Part shown: positions 17,881-28,228 of the stretch, piece after piece
Layout: each line of letters starts with the position of its first letter
Numbering within the stretch: the first letter of the stretch is position 1
NCBI RefSeq assembly: GCF_030503855.1
Contig: NZ_CP129971.1
Span: 2,480,001-2,544,000 of the forward strand
Source: Marivirga salinae
Lineage (GTDB): Bacteria > Bacteroidota > Bacteroidia > Cytophagales > Cyclobacteriaceae
DNA length: 64,000 bases
Direction: 5' to 3'
Position numbers and translations under genes: made by a program
Notes under the pieces: generated by a model
Told to the model about the DNA's origin: nothing
The model's input: only the letters and a program-made list of their open reading frames with translations
The model's database searches: none

Positions 17881-18780
17881 TTATATTTTTTTCAAATAAT
17901 TTTCAATGTTTCTTCTCTCAAAAGCATCAATAAATGAGTCTTCCGTTCCATTATAAATCTTCACATTCATGCTATTTGCATATTCCTTGATAATAAAATA
18001 GCCATAAAAGGCTAAAGTAAATTTACTTAATACCTCATAAAGATTTCTGCTTCCTTTTCCTCTCTTATCTAAAGGCTTTGCTTTTGATGTATCTTTATCA
18101 TAAAAATGTTTTTGATTTAGTAGCACTTCATTATTTTGAGTTACTGTTAAATCTCTTAGCCAAGTATGTCCAACCCCTAACAATAAAATATCCTTTACAT
18201 TTGGCTGAAGGCACAAACTTAAACAAGGAATCATAACATTATGGGGCCTTGGCATTCCTATTTGATTTCTATAGCAAAGATAATTAAAGCTTTTTATACC
18301 TTCCACTGCATTATTGTTGTAATATTTAATTTTTATATGTGGATTTCCCTTAAGGTGATTTTGCCACCTCTTGTATTTCCTTGCTTCAAATGGTATAAAT
18401 AAAAAAAAATCCCATTCCGTTTTTTCAGCAATATTCTTAAATAATTTATTGCTGTTATCAACAAATTCTTGATCAATATCATCTAGCCATAAATTAGGAG
18501 CACCTGTAACATAAAAATTAGGTTTTATAATTTCAAATTGATCAGTAGAAGGGAAGTGGTTAACACAAATCACTTCTGTTTGATTTGGTATTTTGTCTAT
18601 TTCTTTGAGCTCATGAACTAATGACGGGCCATTACCCAATACAATGAAATGTTTTTTAGTAGTGAAATCATTAATTTTTGCACCTTTTTTTCTTACTAAA
18701 ATTATAATTTTAAGAATAGAGAAAGCAGTGAGAAATATATTTTCAATGGCAATTTGGATTGACGTTTTAAAAATATTCAT
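17881..18780 (-). CDS. Candidate nonulosonate transferase (GT42/DUF115-like)
   Basis: A 299-residue protein with a hydrophobic N-terminal stretch (about 10-30) and then a Rossmann-like start, HFIVLGNGPSLVHELKEI, followed by VICVNHFPS. Later it has IKYYNNNAVEG, a PHNVMIPCLSLCLQ segment and ILLLGVGHTWLRD. This order resembles bacterial GT42 sialyltransferases (NGPSL, CNQF, then the GYKEIYLSGID-type strand) and the DUF115/MptE-like fold of Maf proteins, both linked to nonulosonic-acid transfer. Its place three bases before neuB supports a sialyltransferase-like role on a glycan. The assignment is inference from motif order and context; a different nucleotide-sugar enzyme is possible. Confidence 0.6.
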   Translation of the reverse strand: MNIFKTSIQIAIENIFLTAFSILKIIILVRKKGAKINDFTTKKHFIVLGNGPSLVHELKEIDKIPNQTEVICVNHFPSTDQFEIIKPNFYVTGAPNLWLDDIDQEFVDNSNKLFKNIAEKTEWDFFLFIPFEARKYKRWQNHLKGNPHIKIKYYNNNAVEGIKSFNYLCYRNQIGMPRPHNVMIPCLSLCLQPNVKDILLLGVGHTWLRDLTVTQNNEVLLNQKHFYDKDTSKAKPLDKRGKGSRNLYEVLSKFTLAFYGYFIIKEYANSMNVKIYNGTEDSFIDAFERRNIENYLKKI

Positions 18781-18784
18781 ATGG

Positions 18785-19705
18785 TTAAACTATTCTTTTT
18801 TTTAGCATTCCTTTTAGAACCCAAAATCTAAATTTAATCAACACCGAAGCGGCAGAAAACCTACCTTTGAACAAATATATAAAGAACAAGAGTATTGTAG
18901 CAGAAATTTTAATTAACTCACTAAGTATTTTATTAATCCATTTGGTTGTCCCAGCTCTTTTTAGTCTTTTTATTTCACTACTACCAACACCTATTCCCAA
19001 ACCTTTTATGTATTCCATTGTCAATCTTTTTTCCGGTATGATATGATCAACTTTTACATTTGGTACATAATGAATTATTTCTTTATGTTTTTTGAGCCTT
19101 AAGAACAGTTCCTTTTCTTCTCCTCCTTCTAGTACATCTCCTCGTCTACCCAAATCGGTATTGAAAAGGCCATACTTTTTAAAAACGGTTGATCGGAAGG
19201 CCATATTGGCTCCGATAGGAAATTTGGTACCTTTAAATTTTTTAGGTGAGTTTCCCATATCTAAAGCAGCAACTAAAGTTAAAAGATATTTTGACATCCA
19301 TTTTGGTTCCTCTGCTTCATAAACCGGTGAAATTTTACCTCCGATAGCGCTCACGTCCTGATTTTCATCAAAATAGGATTTTATTTCCTTGATGAAATTA
19401 TATTCTACAAAGGCATCATCATCAATAAAACTTAATACTTCTCCTTTTGCCTCTTTAATGCCCCTGTTTCGGCCAAAAGTTAACCCTTGATTCATTTCGC
19501 AAAAGTAATGAGCATTCAAATCAGGATTACTATTTATAAATTCATGAGCAATTGTTGCCGTATTATCAGTACTGTTATTATCTATAATTAAGACCTCATA
19601 ATCTGCTTTTTCAGCCGACTGCTCAGCTAAATGGTTCAAACATTCTGGTAAATATTCTTGTCGATTATAGGTGCAAACTATTACGGATGTCAAGTTTGTT
19701 TTCAT
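18785..19705 (-). CDS. Glycosyltransferase family 2
   Basis: A 306-residue GT-A glycosyltransferase. The N-terminal nucleotide-binding strand TSVIVCTYNRQEYLPECL and the metal-binding DxD (VLSFIDDDAFVEY, around residue 95) are clear, and GGEEKELFLRLKK may supply the catalytic ED-type acid. A C-terminal hydrophobic segment (ISATILLFFIYLF) probably anchors it to the inner membrane. It heads the tight group of five genes ending at 13821 (next gene four bases away), so it likely extends the same surface glycan. The sugar donor is unknown. Confidence 0.88.
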   Translation of the reverse strand: MKTNLTSVIVCTYNRQEYLPECLNHLAEQSAEKADYEVLIIDNNSTDNTATIAHEFINSNPDLNAHYFCEMNQGLTFGRNRGIKEAKGEVLSFIDDDAFVEYNFIKEIKSYFDENQDVSAIGGKISPVYEAEEPKWMSKYLLTLVAALDMGNSPKKFKGTKFPIGANMAFRSTVFKKYGLFNTDLGRRGDVLEGGEEKELFLRLKKHKEIIHYVPNVKVDHIIPEKRLTMEYIKGLGIGVGSSEIKRLKRAGTTKWINKILSELIKISATILLFFIYLFKGRFSAASVLIKFRFWVLKGMLKKRIV

Positions 19706-19785
19706 CTGATTAAATTTTGCCTCGAATTATTTTCTTTGGTAGAAAATTTAATCCTTGCTCTTTGTGTCCTCAAATAATAAGTCGG

Positions 19786-22215
19786 TCATTGACCGTCAGG
19801 TTTAGAAATAAATGAATAAACAATTCCTCCGATGACTACTATAATCAAAATAATTGAACTTATCATCATTATGGTATTTCCAGTATAATAAGCTGCTGGT
19901 TTAAATTCAAAACGGATTTCGTGCTGGCCTGCAGGAATTTCTAATGCTCTCAGTACATAGTTTGCCTGTAAAATTTCAGCTTCTTTTCCATCTATATAAG
20001 CTTTCCAGCCTTTTGGATAGTAGATTTCTGAAAATAAGGCCAAACCTGATTGGGTATTATCAGATTGATATACCAATTCATTAGGAGCATAGCTTTTCAG
20101 GTTGATATTTCCTTCTGATAAATCACCTTGAGGAATATCAAATCGAGTTTGATTGATAACAGCTGTTTCATTCGGATTGATTTGTCCTAAAGTTTCAATT
20201 TCTTCATCAGGATTTTTCACTGGTTGTATATTTTCTACAAACCAAGCATTTCCAAAGCTATTATTGTTTTGAATGACTTGTCCAGCTTGATTTCCAAACT
20301 TTATATACTTGGTATTAAGCATGTTCAATACTCCAAACTCACTTAAATCTGTGCTTCCACTTCTTAATTTTTCAATTAAAGCATTCATTTCTTGTTGAAT
20401 GTGAAGGTTGATTAAATCCTGGTAGCGTCTCATTTTTGCACCATGGTAGCCTCCAATACTGGAATGATAGTAAGATGTTTTAGCCTCATTGAATGGGTTA
20501 TTCAGGTTTAAAACTCTGTAATGTCCATCATCCTGTAAAATTCTTTGATGAGCTTCAGTTTTTTGAAAGAAATTTCTTTTAACATTTTTCTGGAAATTTT
20601 CATCATTCAAATAACGTTTGCCTAATGGAATAAAATCAATTAATAAGGCAGCAATAAATAATCCGATTGCTAAATTTTGTTTTAGCTTTCCAGCTTTCCA
20701 GAAGTAAAGAATACCTCCACCTAAAATAATAAAGAAGAAGGAACGAAAAGCATCTGTCCTGAACATAGAAGCACGCTGTTCACGGATCAGATCTACTGGC
20801 CATCCCTGATCTGCCAATTGAGCATCCACAGCTCCTCTAAATTGCATTATATAAGATGTTATTACTAATACTAAACAAAGACCAGCAGTTATGCTTATTG
20901 CAGTTATTAGTTTCTTTTTGCTATCCTTCCAATCCGATTCAATCAATTTTTTAACACCTAAGAACCCTAATAATGGCATTGTTAGGAAAGGAATGGCAAC
21001 TGTCATGGAAACAGATCTGAATTTATTGTAGCCCGGGAAATAATCGAACATAAAGTAATTAAATAATTCAAAGTTTTTACCCCAGGATAAAACAATACCT
21101 AAAATGGAGGCAGTAATTAACCACCATTTTTCAGGCCCTTTAACAAGAATTATTCCCAAAATAAATAGAAAAATAACGATAGCACCCATATAATAAGGGC
21201 CACTAGTAAATGGCTGATCTCCCCAATAAGTAGGAACATTTTTGACTATTGATCTAACTTGTCCGCTTCCTACACCTCTTTGTTTTAATCCTTCTGCTAA
21301 ATCAGAGCTCATGGAAAGTTCTTCTTGGCTAGCCCCTCCATAAAAATTAGGGATTAGAAAAGTGAAAGGTTCCCAAATACCATTACTCCAAGCAAAGGCA
21401 TAATCCCTGTCCAAACCACCAGATGATTCTGTATTTGAAGTTAATTCAGCTGGCCCTCTTATAGAATATTGACCATATTCATAAGCCGTCCAAACCTTTC
21501 CGATATTGGTACTAACACCTAGTAATACAGCTAAAATCAATACGCCAATAGCTTTAAAGAAATCAGGGAGTGTTTTATTTCTAAAAGCACTGATTAATTG
21601 AAAAAGCCCGAAAACCAATACGATTAATAATAAGTAGTAAGTGATTTGTAAATGATTGGAACGAATTTCCATCGCCATTGCTAGGGAAGTGAGTATAAAA
21701 GCCCATAAATATTGTTTTTTAAAGGCTAAAATTATTCCACCTAAAACAGCAGGCATCAAACTAATGGCAGCCACCTTCCAAATATGTCCTGCTTCAACTG
21801 AAATCAAGAAAAATGTATTTAAACCATAGGCTATTCCTCCTCCAATTGCCAAATAAGGATTGACTCTGAAGACCATTAGGAGGATATAAAAACTTAACAT
21901 GGCCACGAATGTATGGCTAGCCGGACTTGGTAACCATAAGCTGACAGCTTTATAAATATAATAAGTTAATTCACCTGACCATTGAACATTTATTAAATAG
22001 GCAGGCATTCCACTAAACATACTATTGGTCCATAAGGCTTCTTCACCTGTCTCAGCTCTATAATCAATTATTTCTTGATTAGCACCTGCACCTTGCAAAA
22101 TATCATTCTGATTGAGCCCTTTGTTTTCCATCAAAATGGGCCAATACATAATTAAATTGATGAGTATAAATAAGACTACAGCAACTATATGAGGAGTTAT
22201 ATTTTTAAAGTTCAT
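19786..22215 (-). CDS. YfhO-family membrane protein
   Basis: An 809-residue polytopic inner-membrane protein of the YfhO family (GT-C-like fold). The first 550 or so residues hold about a dozen hydrophobic segments (VVLFILINLIMYWPIL at the start); the C-terminal part is a soluble periplasmic domain (YYPKGWKAYIDGKEAEIL, VLRALEIPAGQHEIRFEFKP) followed by one last membrane span. YfhO proteins are linked to glycosylation of lipoteichoic acid or surface polymers in Firmicutes; the role in Bacteroidota is untested. It is upstream of the GT2 gene by 80 bases and may be the first gene of the same glycan operon. Confidence 0.88.
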   Translation of the reverse strand: MNFKNITPHIVAVVLFILINLIMYWPILMENKGLNQNDILQGAGANQEIIDYRAETGEEALWTNSMFSGMPAYLINVQWSGELTYYIYKAVSLWLPSPASHTFVAMLSFYILLMVFRVNPYLAIGGGIAYGLNTFFLISVEAGHIWKVAAISLMPAVLGGIILAFKKQYLWAFILTSLAMAMEIRSNHLQITYYLLLIVLVFGLFQLISAFRNKTLPDFFKAIGVLILAVLLGVSTNIGKVWTAYEYGQYSIRGPAELTSNTESSGGLDRDYAFAWSNGIWEPFTFLIPNFYGGASQEELSMSSDLAEGLKQRGVGSGQVRSIVKNVPTYWGDQPFTSGPYYMGAIVIFLFILGIILVKGPEKWWLITASILGIVLSWGKNFELFNYFMFDYFPGYNKFRSVSMTVAIPFLTMPLLGFLGVKKLIESDWKDSKKKLITAISITAGLCLVLVITSYIMQFRGAVDAQLADQGWPVDLIREQRASMFRTDAFRSFFFIILGGGILYFWKAGKLKQNLAIGLFIAALLIDFIPLGKRYLNDENFQKNVKRNFFQKTEAHQRILQDDGHYRVLNLNNPFNEAKTSYYHSSIGGYHGAKMRRYQDLINLHIQQEMNALIEKLRSGSTDLSEFGVLNMLNTKYIKFGNQAGQVIQNNNSFGNAWFVENIQPVKNPDEEIETLGQINPNETAVINQTRFDIPQGDLSEGNINLKSYAPNELVYQSDNTQSGLALFSEIYYPKGWKAYIDGKEAEILQANYVLRALEIPAGQHEIRFEFKPAAYYTGNTIMMISSIILIIVVIGGIVYSFISKPDGQ

Positions 22216-22374
22216 ATTTTGATGGTTTTTGGAAATACAATAATAGTTATTTCTTTATCCTGTGCCAAGATGAAAGGATTGAAAGCGGTGAAATTACCTT
22301 CTATTATGTCTTATTTAGAGAATAAAATCTAATTAACTAAATTGTATTAGAATTTTAAACTAAAGAATAAAATT

Positions 22375-22959
22375 ATGAAACCACTTTTTCTAATCCCGAT
22401 TTTTATTTTTAGCCTCATTTCATGTCAGGCTCAGATCCCTGATAAAGAAGGACAAATTGCAGCTGCTGTTCAAGCCGCACCACCCGAAAAACAGGAAGGA
22501 GCCACTGTTTATGGATTTGATGAAGATGGCAATAAGGTGCTATTGCGAGAAGGGACTAATGAACAAATATGCATAGCTGATGATCCCAACAAAGAAGGCT
22601 TTAGTGTAGCTTGTTATCATAAAGATTTACATCCTTTTATGAAAAGAGGAGATGAATTGAGAGCGGAAGGCAAAAGACCGGATGCTATTTTTGACATAAG
22701 AGAGGAAGAAGCAAAATCTGGTAAATTGAAAATGCCCGAAAATCCAACTACTCTTCATGTTTTATCCGGAAAAGAAGGAAAATACAATCCTGAAACAGGC
22801 AAAGTTGAAAATGCTAATTTAAGATATGTGGTTTACATTCCTTTTGCCACAGCAGAATCTACAGGCTTGCCAATCAGACCTTTAGTACCTGGAGGAGCTT
22901 GGATTATGAATCCTGGAACACATAGAGCTCATATTATGATTACACCTCCGAAGGATTAA
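22375..22959 (+). CDS. Uncharacterised lipoprotein
   Basis: A 194-residue protein with a type II signal peptide (lipobox ISC, acylated C17), so attached to a membrane. The mature part is hydrophilic with no domain I recognise: VYGFDEDGNKVLLREGTNE, a DLHPFMKRGDELRAEG segment, and a C-terminal half with YVVYIPFATAESTGLP and GGAWIMNPGTHRAHIMI. The histidines and the WIMNPGTHRAH motif may bind a ligand, which is speculation. It is monocistronic, ending at a strong bidirectional terminator (22967-22999). Confidence 0.7.
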   Translation: MKPLFLIPIFIFSLISCQAQIPDKEGQIAAAVQAAPPEKQEGATVYGFDEDGNKVLLREGTNEQICIADDPNKEGFSVACYHKDLHPFMKRGDELRAEGKRPDAIFDIREEEAKSGKLKMPENPTTLHVLSGKEGKYNPETGKVENANLRYVVYIPFATAESTGLPIRPLVPGGAWIMNPGTHRAHIMITPPKD

Positions 22960-22966
22960 TAAAACA

Positions 22967-22999
22967 AAAAAGGTTGAGCTTCTAAAACTCAACCTTTTT
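22967..22999. terminator. Bidirectional rho-independent terminator
   Basis: Perfect 12-bp stem (arms 22967-22978 and 22988-22999, GGTTGAG/CTCAACC core with flanking A5/T5) and a nine-base loop. The A and T tracts make it work on both strands; it lies between convergent genes ending at 22959 and 23022. Confidence 0.9.
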
Positions 23000-23021
23000 C
23001 AATTCTTTTAGATTAAAAATT

Positions 23022-24194
23022 CTATCCTTTATAAGTTACCTTATAAATTAATCCGGCTAAATCATCAGAGATTAGCATTTCACCTTTAGCATTTAAAATT
23101 ACATCTACAGGTCTTCCCCAAGCATCTTGTTCCTCATCGTTTAACCAGCCGTCAATGAACGTGTCATAAGATGGTTTTCCATCGGTTGTATTACTAACCA
23201 TTTGTATTCTATAACCAATTTTCTTAGAGCGATTCCAACTTCCATGCTCAGCTATAAATATTTGATTTTTATATTTTGAAGGAAATAAATCAGCAGTATA
23301 GAATTTGATACCTAAAGGTGCAACATGCGGACCAAGCTTTCTATATGGCTTTTTGAATTCATCGCAATCTCTTAAATCACCAAATTCAGGGTCGGGAATA
23401 TCTCCTCCATGGCAAAATGGATATCCAAAATGCTGTCCTTTTTCAGTGGCTACATTTAACTCACAAGGAGGAACATCATCGCCCATCATATCTCTTCCAT
23501 TATCAGTGAAGTATAAATCCTGAGTTTCTGGATGCCAAGTGAACCCCACTGTGTTTCTGATTCCTTCAGCATAAATTTCCATATCAGTTCCATCAGGATT
23601 CATGCGAGTAATACTTGCATAAATGGGCTTGTCAGGATTATTACAAATATTACAAGGAGCTCCAACCGGTACATATAATTTTCCATCAGGACCAAAAGCA
23701 ATATATTTCCATCCATGGTGCTTATCAGTTGGGTATTCGTCATAAACCACTTCATATTCAGGATTCTCTAAATTATTTTCAATATCAGAAAACTTTAAGA
23801 TACGGTTAACCTCAGCAACATATAAGTCACCGTCTTTAAAAGCGACTCCATTTGGCATATTCAGGCTGTCAGCTAAAATATATTTTTTATCTGCTGTGCC
23901 GTCACCATCTGAATCTTTCACGGCATAAACTTTATCCGCAGCTCTGTTTCCAACAAATAAAGTTCCGCTTTCGGATAATGCCATTGAACGGGCATTTTCT
24001 ACTTCTGCATAAATAGAAATTTCAAATCCTTCGGGAAGATTTAAAGTGGAAAGTAGGCTGTCTCTAGCAATTTTAGTTGAATCAGAAGTTTGAGTTTTTG
24101 CTTCCGTTTCAGTTTTCTTTTCCTCAGTTTTACCACCACAGGCAACGATTATTGCCATGACAATAATGGGAAATATTAATTTTAAGTGTTTCAT
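23022..24194 (-). CDS. Soluble glucose/sorbosone dehydrogenase-like lipoprotein
   Basis: A 390-residue lipoprotein (lipobox VAC, C19, followed by a Lys/Glu/Thr-rich linker) with a six-bladed beta-propeller of the GSDH/sorbosone dehydrogenase type: NLPEGFEISIYAEVENARSM, GTLFVGNRAADKVYAV, GKLYVPVGAPCNICNN, IRNTVGFTWHPETQDLYFT, NGRDMMGDDVPPCELN, FIAEHGSWNRSKKIGYRI. Related proteins oxidise sugars with PQQ in the periplasm, but many Bacteroidota members have no proven activity or PQQ supply. It is convergent with the lipoprotein gene at 22375 and follows the mutase genes by 84 bases. Confidence 0.85.
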   Translation of the reverse strand: MKHLKLIFPIIVMAIIVACGGKTEEKKTETEAKTQTSDSTKIARDSLLSTLNLPEGFEISIYAEVENARSMALSESGTLFVGNRAADKVYAVKDSDGDGTADKKYILADSLNMPNGVAFKDGDLYVAEVNRILKFSDIENNLENPEYEVVYDEYPTDKHHGWKYIAFGPDGKLYVPVGAPCNICNNPDKPIYASITRMNPDGTDMEIYAEGIRNTVGFTWHPETQDLYFTDNGRDMMGDDVPPCELNVATEKGQHFGYPFCHGGDIPDPEFGDLRDCDEFKKPYRKLGPHVAPLGIKFYTADLFPSKYKNQIFIAEHGSWNRSKKIGYRIQMVSNTTDGKPSYDTFIDGWLNDEEQDAWGRPVDVILNAKGEMLISDDLAGLIYKVTYKG

Positions 24195-24278
24195 ATATTT
24201 TTTTTAGTAATCCATTTTTTTTAAAAAGTAATATCATTCTAAATCATCAACTTGAAATGTAATGGTTTGTTGAAGATT

Positions 24279-26420
24279 TTAACTAATCTCCTCATCCTCC
24301 TTCATCAATTTCTCCAAAATCTGAGTTGCAGCTTTAGCTATATTGGTTCCTGGGCCAAAAACAGCACTTACTCCAGCCTCATACAAGAAATCATAATCTT
24401 TAGGCGGAATTACACCACCCGCAATCACCATAATATCTTCTCTGCCAATCCTTTTTAATTCATTGATCAATTTAGGGATTAGCATTTTATGTCCAGCTGC
24501 TAAACTTGATGCGCCTACTATATGAACATCATTTTCCGCTGCTTGCATAGCTGATTCTTCAGGAGTTTGGAAAAGCGGTCCGATGTCCACATCAAAGCCT
24601 AAATCAGCAAAGCTGGTGGCTATTACTTTAGCGCCTCTATCGTGACCATCTTGTCCCATTTTGGCAATCAAAATTCTAGGTCTTCTACCTTCTAATTCCG
24701 CAAAATCATTCGCTAATTTCTGTGCTTTTTTGAAGTCCTCACTATTGCCTGCTTCACCTGAATAAACTCCTTGAATGGAGCGAATGGTTGCTTTATGCCT
24801 TCCAAATGATTTTTCCATAGCATCTGAGATTTCACCTAATGTAGCTCTTTTTCGAGCAGCTTCTACTGCAAACTCCAATAAATTGCCTTTTCCTGACTTG
24901 GCACATTCTGCCAAATTTTCTAAGGCAGTTTGCACTTCTGAGTCGTTTCTATCAGCCTTAAGTTTTTCCAGTCGCTTAACCTGTGATTTTAAAACTGCTG
25001 TATTATCTACCTCACGCAATTCAATATCACTTTCTTCATCCGTCTGATAGCGGTTTATGCCCACTATAACTTCTCTGCCGGAATCAATTCCTGCTTGTTT
25101 TCTGGCAGAAGCCTCTTCAATTCTCATTTTCGGAAGTCCTGATTCAATGGCTTTGGTCATTCCGCCCATTTCTTCTACTTCCTCAATCAATTTCCAAGCT
25201 TTTTTCACTAGCTGGTCTGTCAGGAATTCCACATAATAGGAGCCGCCCCAAGGATCAACTGTCTTGGTGATTCGTGTTTCATTCTGTAGGAATAATTGCG
25301 TGTTTCGTGCTATTCTAGCTGAGAAATCTGTAGGCAATGCAATGGCTTCATCCAATGCATTGGTGTGCAAAGATTGAGTATGTCCTAAAACTGCTGCTTT
25401 TGCTTCAATATAAGTTCTGGCAACATTATTATAGGGGTCTTGCTCTGTTAAGCTGTAGCCTGAAGTTTGGCTATGTGTTCTCAAAGCTAAAGATTTCGGG
25501 TTTTCAGGATTAAATTGTTTAACAATTTTTGCCCAAAGCAATCTACCGGCTCTCATTTTGGCGATTTCCATAAAATGGTTCATACCAATTGCCCAGAAAA
25601 AGGATAGGCGAGGGGCAAATTTATCAATGGTTAATCCTGATTTTAATCCTGCTCTAATGTATTCCAATCCATCTGCTAAAGTATAAGCTAATTCCAAATC
25701 TGCTGTGGCACCTGCTTCATGCATGTGATAACCACTTATGCTGATGGAATTAAATTTCGGCATATTTTTACTGGTATATTCGAAAATATCTGAAATAATT
25801 CGAACAGATGGGGTAGGAGGGTAGATATAAGTATTCCTCACCATAAATTCCTTCAAAATGTCATTTTGAATGGTACCTGATAGTTGCTCGGGTTTAACGC
25901 CTTGTTCCTCAGCAGCCACTATATAAAATGCCATGATGGGGATTACCGCACCGTTCATGGTCATAGAAACAGACATTTTATCCAAAGGAATTTGGTCGAA
26001 TAGCAGTTTCATATCCAAAATGCTGTCAATGGCTACTCCTGCTTTTCCTACATCTCCTTCAACTCTAGGATGATCAGAATCATAACCTCTATGTGTGGCT
26101 AAATCAAAAGCAACGGATAATCCCTTTTGTCCTGCTGCTAAATTCTTTCTATAAAATGCATTGGACTCCTCAGCAGTGGAAAATCCAGCATATTGGCGAA
26201 TTGTCCAAGGTCTTTGCACATACATAGTGCTGTAAGGACCTCTTAAATACGGAGCTTTTCCTGCAATAAAGCCTATATGTTCAGCGCCTTCAATAGTGGA
26301 GGCATCAATTACAGGAGGAACCACTATGCTTTCCGCAGTTTTCCATTCTGGTCTTGAATGTGCTTTACTTTCGGCTTTATCTAAGTTTATGTTCTTTATT
26401 TTCGAAAAATCAGGTCTCAT
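24279..26420 (-). CDS. mutB: Methylmalonyl-CoA mutase, large subunit
   Basis: Adenosylcobalamin-dependent mutase interconverting succinyl-CoA and (R)-methylmalonyl-CoA in propionate metabolism. I choose ATG 26418-26420 (713 residues, the usual length) because it overlaps the small-subunit stop as ATGA; an ATG at 26490-26492 would add 24 residues and overlap the partner gene by 76 bases. The barrel domain carries [40 protein letters not shown] and [13 protein letters not shown]; the C-terminal B12-binding domain has the DxHxxG motif ([18 protein letters not shown]) with the cobalt-ligand histidine, then [10 protein letters not shown] and [12 protein letters not shown]. Forms a heterodimer with the upstream product. 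Confidence 0.96.
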   Translation of the reverse strand: MRPDFSKIKNINLDKAESKAHSRPEWKTAESIVVPPVIDASTIEGAEHIGFIAGKAPYLRGPYSTMYVQRPWTIRQYAGFSTAEESNAFYRKNLAAGQKGLSVAFDLATHRGYDSDHPRVEGDVGKAGVAIDSILDMKLLFDQIPLDKMSVSMTMNGAVIPIMAFYIVAAEEQGVKPEQLSGTIQNDILKEFMVRNTYIYPPTPSVRIISDIFEYTSKNMPKFNSISISGYHMHEAGATADLELAYTLADGLEYIRAGLKSGLTIDKFAPRLSFFWAIGMNHFMEIAKMRAGRLLWAKIVKQFNPENPKSLALRTHSQTSGYSLTEQDPYNNVARTYIEAKAAVLGHTQSLHTNALDEAIALPTDFSARIARNTQLFLQNETRITKTVDPWGGSYYVEFLTDQLVKKAWKLIEEVEEMGGMTKAIESGLPKMRIEEASARKQAGIDSGREVIVGINRYQTDEESDIELREVDNTAVLKSQVKRLEKLKADRNDSEVQTALENLAECAKSGKGNLLEFAVEAARKRATLGEISDAMEKSFGRHKATIRSIQGVYSGEAGNSEDFKKAQKLANDFAELEGRRPRILIAKMGQDGHDRGAKVIATSFADLGFDVDIGPLFQTPEESAMQAAENDVHIVGASSLAAGHKMLIPKLINELKRIGREDIMVIAGGVIPPKDYDFLYEAGVSAVFGPGTNIAKAATQILEKLMKEDEEIS

Positions 26421-28228
26421 AGTAATTCTATTCCTAAATCTTTTAATAATCGGTCTAAAAATCTTTTGGTATCCACTTTTCGGTTGATACATCCATATAA
26501 GCCAGCTTTTTGCAATTCCTCTTCATTTGGTTCTTGTCCGGCTATCAATAGAATTCCTTTATGTTTAGAAGCATACTTTTCTAAATTTTCAGGAGTTTCG
26601 GCATAACATAAAACAGTTATGGTTGCATTCTGATCAAGTTTAATATTTTCATCTAACTTATCAGTAAATTCCTCAGAGGAAATACCAATTCCTGCTATTC
26701 CTAAAAAGCTGTAAGCAAAATCTGATTTAGCTTTGCTGATCGGGTCAGTTCCTAATAAAATGATTTGAGCCATTGGTCTGGCTTTTTCGCCTTTTTCCTC
26801 TACCAATTTCTCTATTCTATATCTCATGTGCTCAATAGTGGCAGTCAGTCTTTTAGCTTCCAGGCTTTTCCCACTTTCTTCGGTATCTAAATAAGCACTG
26901 ATTTTTTCACCTATCAATTGGTAGGTGTTGGCGCCTATCATTAAGTCTTTTCTAGCCCATAAATTTTGTTCGGCTTTGCCGGCATCGGTATCAATAATCT
27001 GATGCACATTCCCGTTATCATAATGATGATTATAGGAGCCATCTTCTTCGAATTCAGTAAAGATTCTCCAGGCAGAAGTTGAAATCTCATGTATGATGTT
27101 TTCTATGTAGTAGCTGCCTTTAGTTGGGTCAGTCACCTTATTTAAGTGAGATTCTTCTTTTAATATATTGGAAACATTTAAAGCAATTCTTTTGAAAGTT
27201 TTGCTTGCGGTCTTACCGGCTGCTTCATCATGTGGTTGTACCCATAAGCTATTACATCCGCCTAAAACAGCAGCCATGGCTTCATTGGTGTTACGCAAAA
27301 GATTTACATTGAAATCAAGTGCTGATTTAGTTCTGAAACTGGTATTACAATGAATAAATAGATCATCAGGATTTACGTTGCTATCGTAAGCTTCAGCAAT
27401 TTTCAATAGATTGAATTTTAAAGCTTTTAGCTTAGCAATTTCAAAAAAGAAATGACTGCCTATCGCAAGTGAAAAAACCGTGGATTTCAGAATTTGATTA
27501 AGCTCCAGTTTTAAATCGGTTAATTTATCAAAAAACTCAACCGCTTTTGAAAGCAATAAACCTGATTCATTGGTAATATTTGCTCCTGAATTATGAAACA
27601 AATTGCTACTCATACATAATGGTTTGAAGTCAGGGTATTCATCTGCATGGCGAATTAATTCAGCAATACTTTCAAAATCATGATCATTTATCCCGATAAT
27701 TCCTGCATCTCTGCATTCGATAATATCACAATGATAAAAACCACTTATTTTATGGCTATCAATATCGTGAGCACTGATGAAATTTAAATATTGTGAAATT
27801 AAGGAATAAAAAGGTTCCCTGGATTCAAATGAAATCATGCAGTATTCAGGCTGAATTTCATTTAATAGTGTATCCAGATTTATATCAGCTTTATCAATTA
27901 CAAAAATAATTCCTTCAGCCCCACCGTTTAAAGCTTCCAAAGCAGATTGATTGGCTTCTTTTTCATTATTCACCGCCACTTTGGCCTGGTTTGCCCAATA
28001 TCGAGGTGATAAAGCCTCATTTATCTTTTGTATTGGGTTTTGGATATTTATTTCCGAATGCTCAGCCGTATCTTTATGATAAAAAGGCTGAATCGAAATT
28101 CCTTCAGGCGTTTTGCTGATCAGGTTTTCAAAGGGTTTGTCTTTTAATTCCTTTATGATTTGATTCTTCCAATCTATGGCAGAACTTTTTTCAAAATCTT
28201 TAAATAATTTAGTTTCGCTCATTTCCAA
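26417..28228 (-). CDS. mutA: Methylmalonyl-CoA mutase, small subunit
   Basis: A 603-residue non-catalytic partner of the mutase. It shares the barrel-like N-terminal region with the large subunit ([52 protein letters not shown]) but its C-terminal B12-like domain ([19 protein letters not shown]) lacks the DxHxxG cobalt-binding motif, as expected. The stop overlaps the mutB start by four bases, so the subunits are translationally coupled. It is divergent from dnaA across a 311-base region. Confidence 0.94.
   Translation of the reverse strand: MEMSETKLFKDFEKSSAIDWKNQIIKELKDKPFENLISKTPEGISIQPFYHKDTAEHSEINIQNPIQKINEALSPRYWANQAKVAVNNEKEANQSALEALNGGAEGIIFVIDKADINLDTLLNEIQPEYCMISFESREPFYSLISQYLNFISAHDIDSHKISGFYHCDIIECRDAGIIGINDHDFESIAELIRHADEYPDFKPLCMSSNLFHNSGANITNESGLLLSKAVEFFDKLTDLKLELNQILKSTVFSLAIGSHFFFEIAKLKALKFNLLKIAEAYDSNVNPDDLFIHCNTSFRTKSALDFNVNLLRNTNEAMAAVLGGCNSLWVQPHDEAAGKTASKTFKRIALNVSNILKEESHLNKVTDPTKGSYYIENIIHEISTSAWRIFTEFEEDGSYNHHYDNGNVHQIIDTDAGKAEQNLWARKDLMIGANTYQLIGEKISAYLDTEESGKSLEAKRLTATIEHMRYRIEKLVEEKGEKARPMAQIILLGTDPISKAKSDFAYSFLGIAGIGISSEEFTDKLDENIKLDQNATITVLCYAETPENLEKYASKHKGILLIAGQEPNEEELQKAGLYGCINRKVDTKRFLDRLLKDLGIELL

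Noticed and set aside
26421..26492. Longer mutB start at 26490-26492
   Set aside because: It would overlap mutA by 76 bases; ATG 26418-26420 gives the normal length and a four-base overlap.
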